Below, piece by piece: positions 1 to 5,343 of a stretch of 5,386 nt of DNA. The stretch's first letter is position 1. Each line of letters starts with the position of its first letter. Origin of the DNA: Alphaproteobacteria bacterium (lineage in GTDB: Bacteria; Pseudomonadota; Alphaproteobacteria; Reyranellales; Reyranellaceae); contig JABCYT010000298.1 in NCBI GenBank assembly GCA_013290035.1, forward strand, positions 1 through 5,386, given 5' to 3'. The notes under the pieces were generated by a model, which was not told where the DNA came from, did no database searches, and was given only the letters and a program-made list of their open reading frames with translations. Position numbers and translations under genes: made by a program.

Positions 1-54
1 CGACCAGCCCCGGCCGGCCGGCCGGGCCACGATCTCGGAAGGATACTCAGCCAT
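1..54 (-). CDS. Possible 5' end of a further operon gene (partial, unidentified)
   Basis: An ATG at 54 opens a reading frame that stays open for 18 codons to the window edge and begins MAEYPSEIVARPAG. A purine-rich GCGAGG lies 9 nt before the ATG and could serve as a ribosome binding site. The frame follows the flavin reductase on the same strand after a 50-nt gap, so it would be the next gene of the same transcription unit. The product cannot be recognised from 18 residues. Its hydrophilic start would suit a cytoplasmic enzyme or the N-terminal tail of a membrane permease, but this is only a guess. Part of it is a (CCGG)n-like run at 9-25, which could keep a frame open by composition alone. 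Confidence 0.4.
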   Translation of the reverse strand, partial: MAEYPSEIVARPAGRGWS

Positions 55-104
55 TCCTCGAAGCCTCGCTCCCGGGGCCTCGGTCCTGGCGCTCGCGCTG
101 ACGC

Positions 105-734
105 TCAGTCCGCCGCCGCGGACTTCCTCGGCCCCTCGGCAGCAGGGAAGACAATTCTGTCATCAGTGCGGCAGTAGCGGTCGGCGAACATGCGGCCGAC
201 CGGATGGTACTTCTCCATATGCACTCGCATCGCCTTGGCGTCCCACAGCTCGTCGCGGATGTGGAAGCGCAGGCCCTCGCCGATCACGAGCTGGCGGTCG
301 TCCTTGACGTTCAGCACCTGCCAGGTCCTGCACTCCATCGACCACGGCGCGTCGGCCAGGCGCGGTGGCTTGATGTCGACCGAGGGCGCCAGCCTGAGAC
401 CAAGATAGTCCGGCTCGCCAATGTCGGGCGGGAAATCGCCACTCGTCTCGTGCATGGCGCGCGCCAGCGGCTCGTCGGTGAGGTTGACCACGAACTCGCC
501 CGTCCGCTTGATATTCAGCCAGGTATCCTTGAGGCGCCCGTCCGGCCGCTTGTTGACGGCGAACATGACGAGCGGCGGATCCTCGGCGAAGACGTTGAAG
601 AAGCTGAAGGGCGCCGCGTTGACCGTGCCGGTCGGCCCCAGGCTCGTCACCCAGGCGATGGGGCGCGGCAGCACGAAAGCCGTCAGGATCTTGTAGCGGT
701 CGTGATGGTTCACGTCGGAGACGGCGTATTGCAT
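105..734 (-). CDS. Flavin reductase family protein (DIM6/NTAB type, FMN-binding split barrel)
   Basis: This 209-residue protein fits the flavin reductase-like FMN-binding family that includes component B of two-component monooxygenases. Members bind FMN in a split beta-barrel and use NAD(P)H to make reduced flavin; some are flavoenzymes in their own right. Visible signatures are PRPIAWVTS (residues 23-31), the NAAPFSFFN flavin-contact segment (39-47), DPPLVMFAV (52-60), FVVNL (81-85) and the C-terminal HPVGRMFADRY (177-187). There is no signal peptide or membrane segment, so it should be cytosolic. The ATG at 734 is chosen because AGAGGA lies 6 nt upstream and homology begins there; the frame also stays open upstream across the carbamoylase, but that part is a shadow. 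It follows the carbamoylase gene by 95 nt, occupied mostly by an inverted repeat. No oxygenase partner is in the window, so the electron acceptor is unknown. Confidence 0.88.
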   Translation of the reverse strand: MQYAVSDVNHHDRYKILTAFVLPRPIAWVTSLGPTGTVNAAPFSFFNVFAEDPPLVMFAVNKRPDGRLKDTWLNIKRTGEFVVNLTDEPLARAMHETSGDFPPDIGEPDYLGLRLAPSVDIKPPRLADAPWSMECRTWQVLNVKDDRQLVIGEGLRFHIRDELWDAKAMRVHMEKYHPVGRMFADRYCRTDDRIVFPAAEGPRKSAAAD

Positions 735-749
735 CAAAAATCCTCTTTG

Positions 750-827
750 CTGGGGGCGCGCCACTCCAGTGGCGCGGATCATTGCTTTGACGCCTGAAGA
801 CGCGCCACTGGAGTGGCGCGCCCCCAG
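750..827. repeat. Perfect 27-bp inverted repeat with palindromic arms (REP/BIME-like)
   Basis: Positions 750-776 and 801-827 are exact reverse complements over 27 bp, separated by 24 nt. Each arm holds its own palindrome of 9-bp half-sites around a 2-nt centre (CGCGCCACT CC AGTGGCGCG at 757-776, and the same with GG at 801-820), capped by a five-G/five-C run on the outer side. In the minus-strand transcript it can fold into one long hairpin or two short ones. It fills almost the whole gap between carbamoylase and flavin reductase, ending 3 nt before the latter's Shine-Dalgarno. The doublet of head-to-head palindromes is typical of REP/BIME-type dispersed repeats. It lacks the GTAG-type tetranucleotide of classical REPs, and its copy number is unknown. 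It could act as a processing, attenuation or mRNA-stability element. Confidence 0.85.
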
Positions 828-829
828 CC

Positions 830-1780
830 CTAATTTGCCGGTTCGACCTTCACGCCGGTCCGTTCGGTGATCAGCTTGTAGTGCTCGGGCCGCCGGTGCT
901 TGGCGAAGTTGAAGGTGGTGTTGCGGATGTACTCGCCCAGCGCCATGTCGCAGTCGTAGGAGATGACCTCGTCCTCCTCGGTCGTCGTCTTGGTCACGAT
1001 CTCGCCGGTCGGCGCCACGATGGCCGAGCCGCCGTGCAGGCTGAAACCGTCTTCCTTGCCCGCCTTGGCCGTCGCCACGACCCAGATGCCGTTCTGGTAG
1101 GCGGCCGCCTGGATGGAGAGGTTGTGATGAAACACCCGCAGGTAGGGCGGCTCTTTCGGCGCGTAGACATTGTCGGTCGGCGTGTTGTAGCCCAGCACCA
1201 CCATCTCGGCGCCCTTCAGCCCCATGACGCGGAACGTCTCGGGCCAGCGCCGGTCGTTGCAGATGCACTGGCCGACGATGAAGTCGTCCTTGAACATCTT
1301 CCAGACGTTGAAGCCGAGATTGCCGACCTCGAAGTACTTCTTCTCGAGGTGCTGGTAGGGCGCTTCCGGCCGGTGCTCGGCGTGGCCCGGCAGATGGACC
1401 TTGCGGTACTTGCCGACGATCCGGCCGTCGGGCCCGACCAGGATCGAGGTATTGAAGCGGCCGGCCCGGCCCTCCTCCTCGGTGAGCTCGGCATAGCCCA
1501 GGTAGAAGCCGATGCCCTTGGAGCGCGCCAGCTCGAACAACGGCAAGGTTTCGGGGCTCGGCATCTGCGCCTCGAAATACTTGTCGACCTCGCCCTGGTC
1601 CTCCATCCACCAGCGCGGAAAGAAGGTGGTGAGCGCCAGCTCGGGAAACACTACGAACTTGGAGCCGCGCGAATCGGCCTCCTTCAGCATCTCGACCAGC
1701 CGCTTGACCACGCTCTGGCGGCTGTCGGCGCGATGGATGGCGCCGAGCTGGGCGGCGGCGACTTTCAGACGACGGGACAC
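830..1780 (-). CDS. N-carbamoyl-D-amino-acid hydrolase (D-carbamoylase, nitrilase superfamily)
   Basis: The enzyme hydrolyses N-carbamoyl-D-amino acids to the D-amino acid, CO2 and ammonia, the second step of hydantoin use. The 316-residue protein resembles the well-studied Agrobacterium D-carbamoylase (about 304 residues) along its length. The nitrilase triad is visible: Glu47 in FPELALTTFFPRW, Lys127 in GKYRKVHLPGH and Cys174 in CICNDRRWPE. Arg177-Arg178 after the cysteine match the pair that grips the substrate carboxylate in D-carbamoylases. HLEKKYFE (144-151), GYNTPT (197-202) and IVAPTGEIV (254-262) are further family blocks. A second cysteine, Cys172, sits two residues before the nucleophile. 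The start is GTG at 1780, backed by AGAGGAG 8 nt upstream and by homology from residue 5. The enzyme is cytosolic. Beta-ureidopropionase is the main alternative, but the double Arg and overall similarity favour the D-amino-acid enzyme. Confidence 0.9.
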   Translation of the reverse strand: MSRRLKVAAAQLGAIHRADSRQSVVKRLVEMLKEADSRGSKFVVFPELALTTFFPRWWMEDQGEVDKYFEAQMPSPETLPLFELARSKGIGFYLGYAELTEEEGRAGRFNTSILVGPDGRIVGKYRKVHLPGHAEHRPEAPYQHLEKKYFEVGNLGFNVWKMFKDDFIVGQCICNDRRWPETFRVMGLKGAEMVVLGYNTPTDNVYAPKEPPYLRVFHHNLSIQAAAYQNGIWVVATAKAGKEDGFSLHGGSAIVAPTGEIVTKTTTEEDEVISYDCDMALGEYIRNTTFNFAKHRRPEHYKLITERTGVKVEPAN

Positions 1781-1841
1781 GGCGGCAACTCCTCTTCCAA
1801 AGTCGCACCATAGCAGACTTCGGATGCCTCATATTTTGCCT

Positions 1842-1869
1842 TTCGTATCATTTCATGATACATAGTCAA
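1842..1869 (-). promoter_or_regulatory. Candidate promoter for the carbamoylase-flavin reductase genes
   Basis: Read on the minus strand, TTGACT (1869-1864) is a 5/6 match to a sigma-70 -35 box. It is followed after 16 nt by TACGAA (1847-1842), a weak -10 box preceded by a TG extension. The leader to the GTG would be about 60 nt. The AT-rich pocket (about 42% GC on the 1801-1860 line) stands out in this region. The carbamoylase is cut off from the hydantoinase by the higBA/GNAT insert, so it needs its own promoter or long read-through. The -10 match is poor, hence the modest confidence. Confidence 0.4.
1845..1861. promoter_or_regulatory. Perfect palindrome, candidate operator (GTATCAT-TTC-ATGATAC)
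   Basis: Two exact 7-bp half-sites are separated by 3 bp. The site overlaps the ATG (1855) of the higB remnant and lies within the spacer of the candidate minus-strand promoter for the carbamoylase. HigA-type antitoxins are known to repress their own operons through palindromes near the higB start, so the intact HigA encoded at 2026 is the most likely ligand. If so, it could also repress the divergent carbamoylase gene. A catabolic regulator acting on the carbamoylase promoter is an alternative. The palindrome is seen directly; its function is inferred. Confidence 0.55.
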
Positions 1870-2013
1870 CGACGCGTTCCGAAGAGGTTTCCGACAAATA
1901 TTGCCAAGGTCGCGCGCCGCAAGTTGGTTCAACTTAACAACGCCACCGTCTTGGGTGATCTCGCAGCGCCGCCTGAAGGCGCCGAACAGGTCGAGACTGT
2001 CGACTACTATTGA
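1855..2013 (+). pseudogene. higB: Remnant of HigB-type (RelE superfamily) toxin gene
   Basis: A 52-codon frame from ATG 1855 to TGA 2011-2013 reads as pieces of a HigB toxin. It has an MI start, then KRFPTNIAKVARRKL (residues 10-24), LNNATVLGDLAAPP (27-40) and the C-terminal VETVDYY (46-52), matching the usual order ...NIxxVARRKLxxLNxAxxLxDLxxPP...VEIVDYH. Full-length HigB has about 92 residues. Missing here is the central block, which in the family reads GNRLExL-GDR-GQ-SIRINDQWRICFxW and carries most ribosome-dependent mRNase residues; PP is joined directly to EGAEQVE. About ten residues are also missing or scrambled near the N-terminus: a second frame just upstream reads VSFHDT then a stop, reminiscent of the usual SFxD start, so a frameshift may be involved. 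It ends 12 nt before higA, the normal higBA arrangement. I infer an inactivated toxin. Confidence 0.78.
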
Positions 2014-2025
2014 AGAGCAGGTCTT

Positions 2026-2334
2026 ATGGCAAAGAAGCTCCCTCCTGTGCATCCTGGCGAAGTTCTACGAGAGGAATTCCTCCGCCCCATGAACCTTTCG
2101 CCTTACGCTGTCGCGCGCGCAGTCGGCGTGCCGCGTACGCGTATCGAGCGGCTGGCCAATGAGCAAACCGCTGTAACTGCCGACACGGCACTGAGGCTCG
2201 GTCGGTATTTTGGAACCACCCCTGCATTCTGGATGGGCATGCAAGCCCAGTACGATCTCGAACGGGCGCAAGACGAAATGGGCACCGAGTTGCGCAAGAT
2301 CACGTCGGTGCGGGACGTCAAGTCGGCTGCTTGA
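2026..2334 (+). CDS. higA: HigA family antitoxin (XRE-type helix-turn-helix)
   Basis: This 102-residue protein is a full-length HigA antitoxin, which normally binds and neutralises HigB and represses the higBA operon. The family opening HPGEVLREEFLRPMNLSPY (residues 9-27) is present, followed by the XRE helix-turn-helix AVARAVGVPRTRIERLANEQ (28-47) and the C-terminal TADTALRLGRYFGTTPAFWMGMQAQYDL typical of the family (51-78). The ATG at 2026 lies 12 nt after the higB remnant's stop; GAAGAGCAGG just upstream is a usable ribosome binding site. No frame damage is seen, so it should still make a DNA-binding protein although its toxin partner is broken. It converges on the GNAT gene with only 11 nt between stop codons. 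It probably binds the palindrome at 1845-1861, which is inferred and not shown. Confidence 0.92.
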   Translation: MAKKLPPVHPGEVLREEFLRPMNLSPYAVARAVGVPRTRIERLANEQTAVTADTALRLGRYFGTTPAFWMGMQAQYDLERAQDEMGTELRKITSVRDVKSAA

Positions 2335-2339
2335 TGGGT

Positions 2340-2350
2340 AGTGTCCTAAT
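2340..2350. repeat. Left copy of 11-bp inverted repeat flanking the GNAT gene
   Basis: AGTGTCCTAAT here is the exact reverse complement of ATTAGGACACT at 2887-2897. The repeat overlaps the last codons of the acetyltransferase gene and begins 5 nt after the higA stop. No target-site duplication is apparent outside the pair, and similarity stops beyond the 11 bp. Confidence 0.5.
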
Positions 2351-2867
2351 TTGAAGCTGGATCGAGCGCGACGGCCATAAGCACCTCGTCGTAGTAGCGG
2401 CCACCCTGCTTTAGGGCGTGAACTTCATGTCCATACTCGGCGAAACCGAATTTGCGATAGAGTCGCCGGGCGGTTACATTTTCGCTAACGACTGCCAATT
2501 GAAGTAGTTCGACGCGTTCGCGCGCATGACTGAGAATCGCTTTGACGAGGTGTTTGGCTACGCCGGTACCGCGCGCAATGGGACGAACGTACATGCCCCA
2601 CAGCAAGCCTTTATGAGCCTGCTTTGCTCCGCCCTGTGTGCGGTAGCCGGCCACTCCGACAAGATCATCCGTTTCGCGGAATGCACCAAATACATCCGAC
2701 TTCGCCAGAGCATCTTCAAAGTGAACCAGCGATTGCGAGCGCTCTTGCTCGAATGTGCTGCCGAAGGCTTCCGGAGACAGTTGAAGCGCTTCCAGTCGGA
2801 TCTCTCTGTACAGACGCGCGTCAGCGGACATCAAGAGGCGGATTTGGACTTGCGGATTATCTGTCAT
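2346..2867 (-). CDS. GNAT family N-acetyltransferase
   Basis: This 173-residue protein has the GCN5-related acetyltransferase fold, which transfers acetyl from acetyl-CoA to an amine. The acetyl-CoA pyrophosphate loop RGTGVA (residues 99-104, R-x-x-G-x-A) follows the beta-strand GLLWGMYVRP (87-96). The C-terminal part carries SENVTARRLYRKFGF (128-142), with the conserved Asn130 and the Tyr137 often used as general acid. The N-terminal RLEALQLSPEAFGSTFEQE (24-42) is typical of a large uncharacterised GNAT subgroup, so the substrate cannot be named; small-molecule detoxification or protein modification are both possible. ATG 2867 has TAGGA 6 nt upstream. The gene lies 45 nt downstream of the hydantoinase on the same strand and may be co-transcribed. 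Its base composition is lower (about 52-60% GC on sampled lines against 67-72% in neighbours), which suggests acquisition. Confidence 0.9.
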   Translation of the reverse strand: MTDNPQVQIRLLMSADARLYREIRLEALQLSPEAFGSTFEQERSQSLVHFEDALAKSDVFGAFRETDDLVGVAGYRTQGGAKQAHKGLLWGMYVRPIARGTGVAKHLVKAILSHARERVELLQLAVVSENVTARRLYRKFGFAEYGHEVHALKQGGRYYDEVLMAVALDPASN

Positions 2868-2886
2868 TCGTGGTCCTAGCCTCCCG

Positions 2887-2897
2887 ATTAGGACACT
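2887..2897. repeat. Right copy of 11-bp inverted repeat flanking the GNAT gene
   Basis: ATTAGGACACT mirrors 2340-2350 exactly and sits in the 45-nt gap between the hydantoinase stop and the acetyltransferase start. Together the two copies bracket a 558-bp unit containing only the GNAT gene. A chance pair of this length is not improbable in a window this size, so the mobile-cassette reading rests mainly on the placement. Confidence 0.5.
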
Positions 2898-2912
2898 GCT
2901 GCTCGATGGCCT

Positions 2913-4382
2913 TCAGAACAGTGGCTTTGCTCCAAAGCGAGACATTGCCTGCAATTCGGGCACAGTCTGGCCCTGCGGCTTGGCGGAATCGGGCGAGGCA
3001 CACGGCAGGAACTGGCCGGAGCCGCGTTGTGCATTGAGTTTGCCGTCCTCGACCACGACCCGGCCGCGGCTCACCACGGTGACCGGCCAGCCCTTGATCT
3101 GGCGGCCCTCGTACGGCGAGTAGCCGACATTGTCGTGCAGATCCTTCCAGCGGATGGTCACGTCCTTGTCGGCATCCCAGATCGCGAAGTCGGCGTCGGA
3201 GCCGACCGCGATCGTGCCCTTCTTGGGGTACAGGCCGTAGAGCTTGGCGTGATTGGCCGAGGTCAGCGCCACGAACTGCTGCAAGGTGATGCGGCCCTTC
3301 TGCACACCCTCGGAGAACAGCAGCGGCAGGCGCACTTCCAGCCCGGGCACGCCGTTGGCCATCTCCTTGAAGGTCGTCTTGTCGCCCTTGGGAATCTTGC
3401 CCTTCTCGTTGAACTGGTAGGGCGCATGGTCCGACGAGAAGGTCTGGAACGTGCCATCCTTCAATGCGGCCCACACCGCCTCCTGCGCCGCCGAATCGCG
3501 CGGCGGCGGGCTGCAGCACCACATGGCGCCCTCGACGCCGGGCTTGTCCATGTCGTCGGCGGTAAGCGCGATATATTGCGGGCAGGTCTCGCCGAAGATC
3601 TTCAGCCCCTTCTTCTGCGCCTGCCGCAGGGTCTCGATCGCCTCGATCTCCGACATGTGCACGATCAGCAGCGGCGCATCGACCAGGCGGGCCAGCGAGA
3701 TCGCCCGGTTGGTCGCCTCGGCTTCGGCCACGCGCGCGTGGGCGATGGCGTGGAACTTGGGCGCGACATGGCCCTGGTCGACCAGATGGTGCGCCAGCCA
3801 GGTGATCATGTCGTGATTCTCGGCATGCACCATGACCAGCGCGCCGTCGCGCCGGGCCAGCGCCAGGATGTCGAGCATCTGGTAGTCGCTGACCTTCATC
3901 GCATCGTAGGTCATGTAGATCTTGAACGAGGTGTAGCCGTCCTTGATCAGCGCCGGCAGCTCCTGCCCCAGCGCCTGCGGGCTGGGATCGGTGATGATCA
4001 GGTGGAAGGCATAGTCGATCACCGCCTTGGGCGTCGCGGCTGCGTGGTAGTCCTTCACCACCTGGCGCAGCGACATGCCGCGATGCTGCGCGGCAAAGGG
4101 GATCACCGTCGTGGTGCCGCCGAACGCCGCCGACACCGTGCCTGTGTAGAAATCGTCGGCGCACATCACGCCCATGCCGGATTTTTGCTCGATGTGGCAG
4201 TGGCTGTCGACGCCGCCCGGCAGCACGAACTTGCCGGCCGCATCGATCTCGCGCGTGGCGGTTGCCTTCACGTCGGCGCCAAGGGCGGCCACCTTGCCGT
4301 CCTTGACGGCGATGTCGCCTTCGCTCTGGCGCTCGGCGGTGACGATTTTGGCGTTGCGGACGATCAAATCGTAGTCGGCCAT
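2913..4382 (-). CDS. hydA: D-hydantoinase / dihydropyrimidinase
   Basis: This binuclear-metal amidohydrolase opens 5-monosubstituted hydantoins or dihydropyrimidines to N-carbamoyl amino acids. The 489-residue protein has every expected metal ligand: His61 and His63 (DSHCHIE), the lysine to be carboxylated Lys154 (SFKIYMTY), His186 (MVHAEN), His242 (IVHMSE) and Asp318 (SSDHAPY). Tyr159 and the substrate-loop SPPPR (291-295) and NGVPG (343-347) segments are also present. The usual C-terminal barrel cap is followed by a tail (QFLPCASPDSAKPQ...GAKPLF, from 457). ATG 4382 is preferred over an in-frame TTG at 4400 because GGAG (4393-4390) lies 7 nt before the ATG and MADYDLIVRNA is the usual family start. 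Only 4 nt separate it from the DapA-like gene, so translation is probably coupled. With the D-carbamoylase further on it completes a hydantoin-to-amino-acid route. Choice between hydantoin and dihydropyrimidine as natural substrate is open. Confidence 0.93.
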   Translation of the reverse strand: MADYDLIVRNAKIVTAERQSEGDIAVKDGKVAALGADVKATATREIDAAGKFVLPGGVDSHCHIEQKSGMGVMCADDFYTGTVSAAFGGTTTVIPFAAQHRGMSLRQVVKDYHAAATPKAVIDYAFHLIITDPSPQALGQELPALIKDGYTSFKIYMTYDAMKVSDYQMLDILALARRDGALVMVHAENHDMITWLAHHLVDQGHVAPKFHAIAHARVAEAEATNRAISLARLVDAPLLIVHMSEIEAIETLRQAQKKGLKIFGETCPQYIALTADDMDKPGVEGAMWCCSPPPRDSAAQEAVWAALKDGTFQTFSSDHAPYQFNEKGKIPKGDKTTFKEMANGVPGLEVRLPLLFSEGVQKGRITLQQFVALTSANHAKLYGLYPKKGTIAVGSDADFAIWDADKDVTIRWKDLHDNVGYSPYEGRQIKGWPVTVVSRGRVVVEDGKLNAQRGSGQFLPCASPDSAKPQGQTVPELQAMSRFGAKPLF

Positions 4383-4386
4383 CGCC

Positions 4387-5343
4387 CTACTCCGCCGCAA
4401 TCTTGGCGCCGCGACCGGCGGCCGCGAGCCGGCGCTCGAGGCGCTGGATCAGCCCGTCGAGCTCGACGCGGTCGGTCGCCGTGAGCGATGATCCCGGCGC
4501 ACGCTGCCGCGGGCTCCTGATGGCGCCGCGGCGGAACAGCACCTCCTTGCGCAAGGCCAGCCCGACCGCCGGCTGCTGCTCGTGGCGCACCAGCGGCAGG
4601 TAGATGTCGAATAGATCCTCCGCCTCCTCCGTCTTGCCGGCAGCGAACAGCTCAAAGACCTGCACCAGCATCTCGGGCCAGGCGAAGCCCGTCATCGCAC
4701 CGTCGGCGCCGCGCCGCATCTCCTGCGGCAGGTAAAGGCCGCCATTGCCGACCAGGATCGAGACCCGCCGCCGTCCCGGCTTCTTCTCGCCCTCGCGCGC
4801 GCGCGTCAGCTTGGCGAGGCCCGGCGCATCCTCGTGCTTCAGCATCACGAGCTGCTTGAAGTCGTCGACCAGACGCTCGAACACCGACGGTGCGAGATAG
4901 ACTCCCGTGGCCTGCGGATAGTCCTGGTAGACGACCGGAATGTCCGGGCCGAGCGCCTTGAAGACCTGGGCATAGTAATTGTAGACGCCGTCATCGCCCT
5001 TGAGCCCCGCCGGCGGCGCAACCATCACGCCCGATGCGCCTGCGACCATGACCTCGTGCGAAAGGCGACGAACATTCTCGAGCCCGGCATGACTGACGCC
5101 CACGATCACCTGTCGGTCCCGCGCTCGGCCGATCACGCGGTTCACCACCAACAACGACTCTTCAGCCGTGAGCTTGTGCGCCTCCCCCATCATGCCGAGC
5201 AGGGTGAAGCCATGGACGCCGCAGCCCAGGTAGAAATCGGTCAGCGTGTCGACGCTCTGCAGGTCGAGTGCACCTTCGTCAGTGAACGGGGTGGCGGCGA
5301 TGATGAAGATACCCCTGGCGGCTTCCGTGAGTTTTGCGGTCAT
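4387..5343 (-). CDS. DapA-like class I aldolase/lyase (DHDPS/NAL superfamily), not true DHDPS
   Basis: The 318-residue protein is a TIM-barrel member of the dihydrodipicolinate synthase/N-acetylneuraminate lyase superfamily, whose members form a Schiff base with a 2-oxo acid and carry out aldol cleavage, condensation or dehydration. Family marks are the GIFIIAATPFTDEGALD start (11-27), LLGMMGEAHKLT (48-59), VMVAPP (106-111), the likely Schiff-base Lys169 in VMLKHED, and GADGAMTGFAWPE (212-224). DHDPS hallmarks are altered: the GTTGE threonines are Met51-Met52, the YNxPSRTG segment is YQDYPQATG (139-147), so the tyrosine is shifted and the substrate-binding arginine is Ala145. A basic stretch, EGEKKPGRRR (184-193), precedes the strand after the lysine. 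It is therefore unlikely to make lysine precursors; its substrate is unknown. Start ATG 5343 follows family homology, though its ribosome binding site is weak. It is the first gene in view of the hydantoinase unit. Confidence 0.85.
   Translation of the reverse strand: MTAKLTEAARGIFIIAATPFTDEGALDLQSVDTLTDFYLGCGVHGFTLLGMMGEAHKLTAEESLLVVNRVIGRARDRQVIVGVSHAGLENVRRLSHEVMVAGASGVMVAPPAGLKGDDGVYNYYAQVFKALGPDIPVVYQDYPQATGVYLAPSVFERLVDDFKQLVMLKHEDAPGLAKLTRAREGEKKPGRRRVSILVGNGGLYLPQEMRRGADGAMTGFAWPEMLVQVFELFAAGKTEEAEDLFDIYLPLVRHEQQPAVGLALRKEVLFRRGAIRSPRQRAPGSSLTATDRVELDGLIQRLERRLAAAGRGAKIAAE

Noticed and set aside
9..25. CCGG-rich run as a repeat or terminator
   Set aside because: It has no stem-loop followed by a T tract and is probably coding sequence of the partial gene.
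204..797. 197-codon plus-strand frame opposite the flavin reductase
   Set aside because: It is an antisense shadow of a recognised gene and also runs through the inverted repeat.
881..1813. 310-codon plus-strand frame opposite the carbamoylase
   Set aside because: It is the antisense shadow of a clearly identified enzyme, with no recognisable domain.
735..1832. Long in-frame 5' extension of the flavin reductase, giving a 575-codon frame
   Set aside because: It runs out of frame through the carbamoylase gene, gives an Arg/Gly/Ala-rich low-complexity translation, and the true start at 734 has a good ribosome binding site and homology.
1824..1865. Short frame reading MPHILPFVSFHDT then stop, as a separate peptide or the true HigB N-terminus
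   Set aside because: It has only 13 codons. The SFHDT resembles the HigB start but is too short to call; it is mentioned only as a hint of a frameshift in the remnant.
1765..2052. 95-codon minus-strand frame across the promoter region and higB remnant
   Set aside because: It overlaps the carbamoylase start, the palindrome and higB/higA coding sequence, and shows no recognisable domain.
4383..4400. TTG at 4400 as hydantoinase start
   Set aside because: It would add six residues not typical of the family and overlap the upstream gene; ATG 4382 has GGAG at 7-nt spacing.
3027..4484. 485-codon plus-strand frame opposite the hydantoinase
   Set aside because: It is antisense to a gene with all catalytic residues intact. 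The translation is repetitive and His/Arg/Leu-rich, as expected of a high-GC shadow.
4794..4805. (CG)6 tract as a structural or Z-DNA element
   Set aside because: It lies inside the DapA-like coding sequence and encodes ordinary Arg/Ala codons; short CG runs are expected at this GC content.
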